Origin: Siphonodentalium dalli
Lineage: Eukaryota > Mollusca > Scaphopoda > Gadilida > Siphonodentaliidae
Length of the DNA: 64,000 bases
Assembly: GCA_032622095.1 (NCBI GenBank)
Contig: CP136061.1
Coordinates: 92,481,845-92,545,844, forward strand
Direction: 5' to 3'
Below are positions 56,834-64,000 of this stretch, piece after piece. The notes beneath the pieces were generated by a model. It searched no databases. It was not told the origin of the DNA and saw nothing but the letters and a program-made list of their open reading frames with translations. Each line of letters begins with the position of its first letter. Within the stretch, counting starts at the first letter, position 1. Both the position numbers and the translations under genes were made by a program.

Positions 56834-58280
56834 AATTATGCCGGAACAAAATATAATATAACGGTGTGACTTCTAATAAAATATAAATGATTCGCGCAAC
56901 GTTTTAAAAGTGATGTATACGAATATAGCAGTCATGATAATTTGGTTGTTTGAGCTTGACACGTATTAATAAGTCTGAACTTTAGTTGCAAGCTGTGAGC
57001 ACTGCGATCGGTAGTGCAAATGCACCAGGCCACGAAAGAATGTCGTATACATGATTCAAACAAACTGCCAATTGCTTAATCAAGTTACAGACCACCGACT
57101 GAACATTGAAATATTCTATTTGAGTGCGTTTTGGGGAGCATCTGATCGATTGCACGGAACTACATGTACGTTGTGATGTTGACGTGTCTGAGGTAGTCCA
57201 TGAGCCAGGCTCCCCAAAAATGGAAAGTGATGCCAATTTGGTGGGCAAATTCTACCAAAAGTGTTTTGAAATGTCATAGTCTGAAGTTTATGTCAGTGCT
57301 GGGGCACACTGGGGCAGTGTAGCTTAGTGTGGACAATGTGTGTTTCCATGGCAACGGAGTGTGTTTTTGGCCGGTATAAAACATATGCATATACATGTAG
57401 TGGTCTATACCAAGAAAGTTTTATGCAGTAACTCTATCTTGGCATTGATATGGGTTGCTATCCTTGGTGGGCTTTAATTTGACACTGGATATTTCACCAC
57501 TATATGTCAAGGTCAAATACAAAGGTCAAAGTCATTGACAAAAATATTAGCTTTTTTTCATATCGGATCATACATTTTCTACCACTGAGTTTATATATCA
57601 TGGACTAAGGTCGTTGTCGCTAACTACGGAAACCAGCAGTGTGCTTTCAAATGATGCTCCATAACGTTGTTACAATCCAGTGTCGTCACTCACCAACTTC
57701 GGGAGGTATCAACTGGCCCAAGTTCTTGTAACCTGTTTTCCTCGCAGACTATTAAGTTTATCTGTCTAATAGAAGATATTTTGATAGCAGTACTGTCTGG
57801 GTGTATAAATTGCTGACGTAACCGTCCTAGGTTGGCGTTATCTGGAGTTAAACAATCTGAATCGATCGGTTCAATTTAATTTCAAACGGTATACTCTCTG
57901 AGATGTATTACCCATCCTAATTTCCGGAATAATGACTGCCTTCGGATCACAATTAGATTGTGCGCGAAACCGAATAAGACAGGTGGCGTTTATTTATTCT
58001 CGTCGATATAGCTTTAATTTTCACACTGACGGTATATTGATTTCGTACACGGAACACTTATCAGCGTATACAATGCTTAGGGATTTTCGGCAAGGTCAAA
58101 ACGTATACGTACTCTGAAATTTGGGGTCACTTCGATTAGCAAACTTATAGGATATATGCCAGTCGGAAAATATTGTTTCGACTGATGTGCTTTGTTGTCA
58201 TAGTTTACGTATGTATCATATCATCAATTTTCCGTCATGGGCGAATTTTAAAGATGAGTATCAGAATTATCGCTCGCATA
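56834..58280. other. Unassigned stretch
   Basis: AGGTCA half-sites occur near 57500. No gene or bounded repeat is recognised. Confidence 0.35.
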
Positions 58281-58390
58281 TTACCATTTCCTTGGCTTCG
58301 GGGGTAACAATATTTGATTCGAGTCGATGAACCCACCCATCAAAGGTCAAAGTGATCAGATATCGATGTTTGAAATCTAGGAGTTTTCTC
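58281..58390 (+). repeat. Diverged copy of the 4765-4850 repeat
   Basis: ATTACCATTTCCTTGGCTTC, AATATTTGATTCGAGTCGA, CCCATCAAAG and AGATATCGAT recur in the same order and spacing as at 4765-4850. Confidence 0.65.
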
Positions 58391-58887
58391 CACCGTTAAT
58401 TTTAAGTGGCCCAGTAAACATTCGACGAGAAGACTTTCTCTGACCAAATTGCGGATGAAGTTGAATAACTCTAAAATCAACTCACGACCGCGCCATCCAA
58501 CGGAATGGCCGATATGAGCCTATTTCAGAATCAAATAAGTCCAATATGAACCTGTGCGTATGGGGATATGTTTGATTTAACAACACGGTTGTTTGAATAT
58601 AGCCAATATAACACTGAATGAATATCCAAGTTAGGCTGAACATATATGGCATCAGAATTGGCAAAGCAGCAAACGACCGGCAAATTAGCTGGTTGGCGGA
58701 AAATATATGCTAATAATTATTTGATTGGCAGCTATGGAAATGTTTGTCCTCTACGCCATGGCCATACTTTTGCCACTTATAGCACCGAATAGTGTGTTTG
58801 TTTCGTTTGGGTTTAAAGCCACTTAGCGGTCAATAATACACCAAATGATATTCGTTTTTTAATAGTTCCCGACATCGAAATGGGTCG

Positions 58888-59035
58888 ATATATATATGTG
58901 TTATATACACAATGTGTTTGTATCGATTCATACCGCTACGAGGCTAGTTTTCGTGGTCATAATAGCGACGAGGCGACTTGACTAAGATACATGAGTCGTT
59001 ACAAATACATTGTGTATATAACATATTTATCTACC
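58888..59035. repeat. Hairpin repeat with GTGTTATATACACAATG arms
   Basis: GTGTTATATACACAATGTGTTTGTA on the left (given in part) is mirrored by TACAAATACATTGTGTATAT on the right around a GC-rich centre. Confidence 0.65.
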
Positions 59036-59207
59036 ATTCATGTGACAGAATCCAACAGACAAATTACATTTTAGGAGTTTTTTTAAATGCCAAATTCGTT
59101 GGATATGTGTTCGACGAATAGCTTTCTTGAGTAAATTATCCCAAACTGAAAATATACCAGTGTCACACGAATAGATCGATTTGCTAAATTATCTCAGCCT
59201 GCAAGTT

Positions 59208-59640
59208 CATCATCTATCTACATCTATATCTACATCTACTTGATACTCTATCGCCCTCAATGTTCTGAGGATTATATGGAGTTCCAGGTGCTATCACGGC
59301 CGAGTAACTTCATAACCATGTGGTGACTCCAGTAGCGTTCTTTAACGTGCACACACAGATGCGTGTACGCGGGTCAGCCATTAATGTCTGCGCCAGATCT
59401 GACTGCGTACTGCACCCACGACAACATACCTGGACAAGTGTTGTAATGGGGGAAGTCGGCAGTTTACATTCGGATCTTTATTCAGTGATCTCGAATGAGA
59501 CTTTTCAGCCTGACAAACTTGGTATTTGACCGAGATCTGATTGTTGTCAGAATACCTGACCAGGTTTCGATCCCGGTCCGATAGCACGAGAGACCAGTAC
59601 GCTACCTCTCGGCTACCGACTTCATAGTACCACGATGGCA
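59208..59640 (-). mobile_element. tRNA-derived SINE
   Basis: Read on the minus strand, a tRNA-like head carries an A box (GTAGCCGAGAGGTAGCG, about 59618) and a B box (GGGATCGAAACC, about 59570). A body follows with the invertebrate SINE block GTGCACGTTAAAGAACGCTA. The tail is an AGATGTAGATAT repeat ending near 59208. The head-body-microsatellite order and about 430-bp length fit a full-length SINE. It would be transcribed by pol III and mobilised by a LINE. No direct repeat was confirmed. Confidence 0.75.
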
Positions 59641-59769
59641 GGCAATCAATTACAGTACTGTCAACGCACAGGAACTGTTTGTTTATAATGCTCAAAAATA
59701 TATATGTTGGAATGTTGTTAATATATAATACTAGCAGGGTTACCCGGCGTTGCCCAGGTTAATGTATGC

Positions 59770-60850
59770 TGTGGATATTTGTTGGGAATATAGAATGCTC
59801 TTGCTTAAAGTGTTATACGTTTTCTCATAAATTGTATATTCAAATAGCATCACAAAACATGATTATTACAGTCATGGAATATAAGTAGTGGCTCACCTTG
59901 TCAATTGTCATTCTGTTTATCGCGATTAATCCGTTCCACAAATAATGAAGTATTTATTTATTTACAACTGCGTATACATTAGACGTTATAATATGATACA
60001 TGAACATCATAAACACATTAGTTCGATAAAAGATGATAATTGGGTTTTACATATTGAGATGTATCAATCAATCTGGTGGGTTGGACTACGATCTCGAGGA
60101 CACCTGGTTATCATATCTCCATGAAGATACAGATGTTTCAAAACAATTTCCAGGTGCTTCTCTGTTCATGGTGCTATATATTGGCTAAATATTCTTAGTT
60201 TAAACGAAATTTTGCTGCGCATATATATATCAGCTACATGTGCCAGTCACAGAGCGAGATTTTGAGTTGTTTATGTCAGTCGATGAGTCTGTTCTAAAAC
60301 CCTTGTCAGATGTCAGTATTGGTAGGATCCTGAAAAGTCTTGTGCTACTAACTGCATTTTCTTGTATATCAGAAGAAACTGTATTTGACTGCACACTGTA
60401 ACCACTATTTTTGAACAGGCCTTCCATATCTCTTGACAAATTGTAACTTTTTGTGGAAACTGTATTGAATGGAACAGACTAGATTTTGTTATTATATATA
60501 TGCAATCCTCTGACGGTTCGAGGTCTCTCATTTTGCACGAATATATGTATCTCTTCAATAGCATGATAAATACATGTATACGTTTAATGCTTCTTCTAGT
60601 TATCTCTTTTTGCTAGCTCATTGTGTGAATGCCTTGATTGCCATTCCCATATAAATATGACTGTTAAGAAGATATAATTGTTCAAGTGACCTATGTGGGT
60701 CACCATATGTCGGGACTGTGAAATATGAACGCCCAACTACTTAAAATGATATGGAGATCGCCTGGTGACTGTATATAACTTATATGTGGATATCGGCGAA
60801 TAGCAATCTTATCAATGATAGTGCATATCCGCTCGTCATCCGTGACGCAA
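59770..60850. other. Unassigned AT-rich stretch
   Basis: No gene recognised. GCAGGGTTACCCGGCGTTGC just upstream (59734) is a common dispersed-repeat motif in invertebrates. Confidence 0.35.
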
Positions 60851-62368
60851 ACGACACCAAGTTTGATTTAATTCATGGTATATCATTAGAGAAAAACGTG
60901 TATGGATTTGGTGGAATTTGGTTTATTAAATCAATTGTTGATGCAACGCTGACTCGAACAACGCCATATTGCGAAGGTGATTATGTATTCGTTTGGTGGA
61001 AATCAGCGACAAAACTATTTCACCATATTTTTTAAATTTCCCCTCCCACCAACAGCGTCATTTTAGAAAATTTTAACCCGTACAATTATCTTCCTTGTAA
61101 AAAGTTACCCCTCTTAGAACGCATTGGTGCCATCTCGATTGTACCGCGTGAAGTTATATATAGAACGCACACAGACAGACAAAAAGACAGACAGACAGCA
61201 CGATTTTATTTCTTGTATCATTTGAGAAGAACGTGTCTGAATTTGATGGTAATTGGTACTGAAAATATTTTGTATCAGTTTTGGTGACCCTCCCGTCCCT
61301 ATTTCAGACTCAAGCTGCACACACTAAGACTCATTAGATATTAGAGATGCATATATATGAAATTGGTGAAAATTGGCGAGTATACGAATTCGTATCAAAT
61401 TTAAGGTCCCCATAGCTCTCACCCATAGGGCACCAATTTGGTGTATCTAAACCACACGATAAGATTCCTCGTATCACGGAGAAGAATATGTATCAATCTG
61501 GTGGAAATCGGCACTAAACATATAGATATAATTTTTGTGTCCCTCTCATCTCTATACACCACTGACTCGAATGGCCCCACTTGTGACATCCTTAAACCAC
61601 ACGATTACACTCCTGATATAATGGAGATGATTGTTTATAAGTTTGGTGGTAATCGTCGACAAAACATTTTTTTTATCACATTTGGTGCCAATCCCTCCCC
61701 TCTCCATCTCTCACCCAAACAGCGCCACTGTGGCGTCTTTAAATCACGATTAGATTCCACGTATCATGGATAAGAACGTGTATCAATTTGGTGGGAATTG
61801 GCGCTAAAAACATTGTGCATCAATTTTGTTGCCCATGTCCCTTTCAATGCAACCCTGACTCGAATGAGGCCACATTTGACAGATAAGAGCCACACCATTA
61901 GACTCCTCATACCATGGGGAAGATTTTTGAATAAGTGTGGTGGCAATCGGCGACTTATTATCAAATTTAGTGCCCTCCCCTCCCAATCTCTCATCCCTCA
62001 CTCAAACGACGCCACTTTTGACATATTTAAACCACACCGTTGGATTCTTCATATCATGGGGATAATTATATGTAAGTTTCGTGGCAATCGGTGACAGAAA
62101 AAACAATCTGCCCCCCCCCCCCTTCCGGGCACCCCTGACGCGAACGGCGCGACTTTTGCCATATTTAAACCACGCCATTAGATTCCTCATATATTAAGTT
62201 TGGTGGCAATCGGGGACAAATTTTTGCCTCTCCCCCTGTTCTGCCCCTGACAACAACGGCGCCACTTTAGAAAATTCTAACCCCGACCATTATCTTTCTC
62301 GTAAAAAGCTACTCCTAGTAGACCCCTTTGGCATCATCTAGATGGTCCCCTGTGAATTTCTATAGAAC

Positions 62369-62399
<31 letters not shown>

Positions 62400-62400
62400 T
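60851..62400. repeat. Degenerate 140-160 bp tandem array with GACAGACAG tails
   Basis: About nine units share a core of the form TTTGGTGG.AATCGGCGACAAA, a CCCTCCC pyrimidine block, ACT(C/T)GAA(C/T)G.CGCCAC and TTTAAACCACAC.ATTAGATTC. Two points contain (GACA)n runs, near 61170-61200 and 62370-62395. It is the largest copy of the dispersed family noted at 8580-9050. Confidence 0.75.
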
Positions 62401-63120
62401 TCGCAAATATAGATATAGATTACATGCATAACAGAGGCACATAGCACAGCCAGCAGCAGATCATTTATCAAACCTGGTTGCAATTGGAACAGTAAACTCC
62501 TGATAACTGTAACTAAATCTGGCAGTACAGGCAGCCCATACATCTGATCAAATCAGTATACGAGGAGCGATATGGAAATCAGTCACTCAATTTGCCAGCT
62601 TATATTCCTGACGTTTCACCCATTGTCAACTGACTCATATAATGCATGCCTTTGTGTGCCCTATCTAAAGCGACTAGTATTTGCTAAAGAGTTGAACAAA
62701 GCACGTCGATACAGGGAGGGGAACTATTTCGTCTGGCGTCAGATTACATGGCAATCACAGCAGACGGCCTCTTCCAGGTAAACTCCCGTCCGAATCGGTC
62801 GACAATTATTTTGCGCATCCACCTTCCCACTCAACTTTTCTACTTTAGTTTTGGGAGGAGGTAACCCTTGAGCTAACGCTATGTTAGTGTTTTTCAGGAA
62901 TATGTATGGGATCGTAGAACAGGATCCCATGGTTGGCACTTGGGTGGTACCAAAAGAGGGGCTTCACCAATAGCAAGAAAGCTGAAGGTCCATATACAAG
63001 TTTTCGACTACCTGTTGCTTTATGAATTAATAAAAGGTAGCCAGTAAGGCAAACCTGTCTAAAATATCTTCGGTCTGTCTCAATAAGACCGGTTCATTGA
63101 CCACATTGTGATGGTTACAG
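62401..63120. other. Unassigned stretch
   Basis: One 69-codon frame (62572-62781) has no recognisable domain. Nothing else is supported. Confidence 0.35.
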
Positions 63121-63125
63121 TTATG

Positions 63126-63411
63126 CCCTGTGTCAATGCATTCTCTGATATATGCGAGTCGACCATAGGTCGCCTCGCATATATAAGAGAATGCATTGGC
63201 CTAAAAACACTTTTTACCATTTTTTTCTTACATTCTTTCACAATTTTATCATTTTGTTCTTACATTTTTTAACATTTTTTATAACAATTTTATCATTTTT
63301 AATATGTGTTAAGCCAATGCATTCTCTTATATATGCGAGACGACATATGGTCGACTCGCATATATAAGAGAATGCATTGGCACAGTGCCGTTCTGTTGGG
63401 TAAAGGGTTAA
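63126..63411. mobile_element. Double-hairpin foldback element, copy 2 (opposite orientation)
   Basis: The two hairpins CAATGCATTCTCTGATATAT...ATATAAGAGAATGCATTG and CCAATGCATTCTCTTATATA... flank an AT-rich core with TTCTTACATT repeats. The long end GTGCCGTTCTGTTGGGTAAA then GGGTTAA lies on the right, where copy 1 has it on the left. Confidence 0.85.
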
Positions 63412-64000
63412 TACATCCGATGGGGATACATATGTTATGTACATATCATGTGTATACAACGAAACAAAATCAATACCATTGTATTCTTTGATCATGACAG
63501 CATTCAAATGTCTGTTGACTTGTGCTCCATATATAAACCGAGTTCAGACAACATTAATCAAAACCACGAACCTCTCCGATTTAGTTAATATTTCCACACT
63601 TTGAGCATTTGAGATATCAACATAAATCGTGTACATTTTGATCCACAAACTACTTTAAGTTGATATACGAGATGCAAATATTCAAACAACTTCAGATAGA
63701 CCAGAAGCCACCTCGGACTACTCTTCCAATAGACCATTCCCGGGTTACAATAGATTAGTGCCTTTTATTACCTCCCTTCTAGTCGGCCACTAGAGCGCGC
63801 TGTAAATCATCTTGTTTTCTCACCGGAAGGTAGAGGTTCTTTTCAATCAACGCCGTATTGCATATATGCATGTAACGTGAAACATTCAAACTAATAAATG
63901 GGACGTAATTAAGAGCACAACGTCGATCTACGTGACATGTGTAGATATACTCTTATATAAATCCAGTGAATTCAATGCCATTCATTTTTTCTTCTTTTAA
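63412..64000. other. Unassigned stretch to window end
   Basis: No gene or bounded repeat is recognised. The end runs into AT-rich sequence. Confidence 0.35.

Overview
The window looks like one repeat-rich stretch of an animal nuclear genome, most likely a marine invertebrate. Evidence: spliced reading frames with canonical GT/AG junctions, non-LTR retrotransposon pieces, a tRNA-derived SINE, hAT-, mariner- and TTAA-type inverted-repeat elements, AAGGTCA-rich repeats with GACAGACAGAC tails, and no operons or bacterial signals. A mollusc or similar lophotrochozoan would fit, but the sequence alone does not fix the species.

0-14 kb holds the only gene-like cluster. A DUF6589-family gene (+, four visible exons, 5' end outside the window) converges on a three-exon RecQ-like DNA helicase (-). 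Next to the helicase, head to head, lies a short SAM-domain-like exon, with a C-terminal exon further on. DUF6589 carries two single-base frameshifts and the helicase one, so these copies are decaying or the assembly has homopolymer errors. The introns and the gap between the genes are full of inverted-repeat elements.

14-27 kb is accessory. An env-like gene (-) of the baculovirus-F/errantivirus type is broken by a hAT-like insertion with an exact 8-bp target duplication, by at least two frameshifts and a stop codon, and by a GC-rich inverted-repeat element at its 3' end. Around it are two related small plus-strand reading frames behind TATA boxes, and several minisatellites. The plus strand is rich in G and T for about 8 kb. 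No gag or pol is visible.

27-47 kb is layered mobile DNA: a 4-kb foldback element opened by a 1.8-kb insertion, and a LINE 3' coding end split by a 6.8-kb composite insertion with GGTTACAC termini and matching AGTA flanks. After these come a duplicated 0.9-kb unit whose first copy alone carries a double-hairpin element, and a TTAA-flanked MITE.

47-64 kb contains further LINE remnants (one with a recognisable reverse transcriptase), duplicated blocks, a second LINE end opened by a shorter GTTACAGTG element, a tRNA-derived SINE, a long array of degenerate 140-160 bp repeats and a second double-hairpin element. No intact host gene is supported there.
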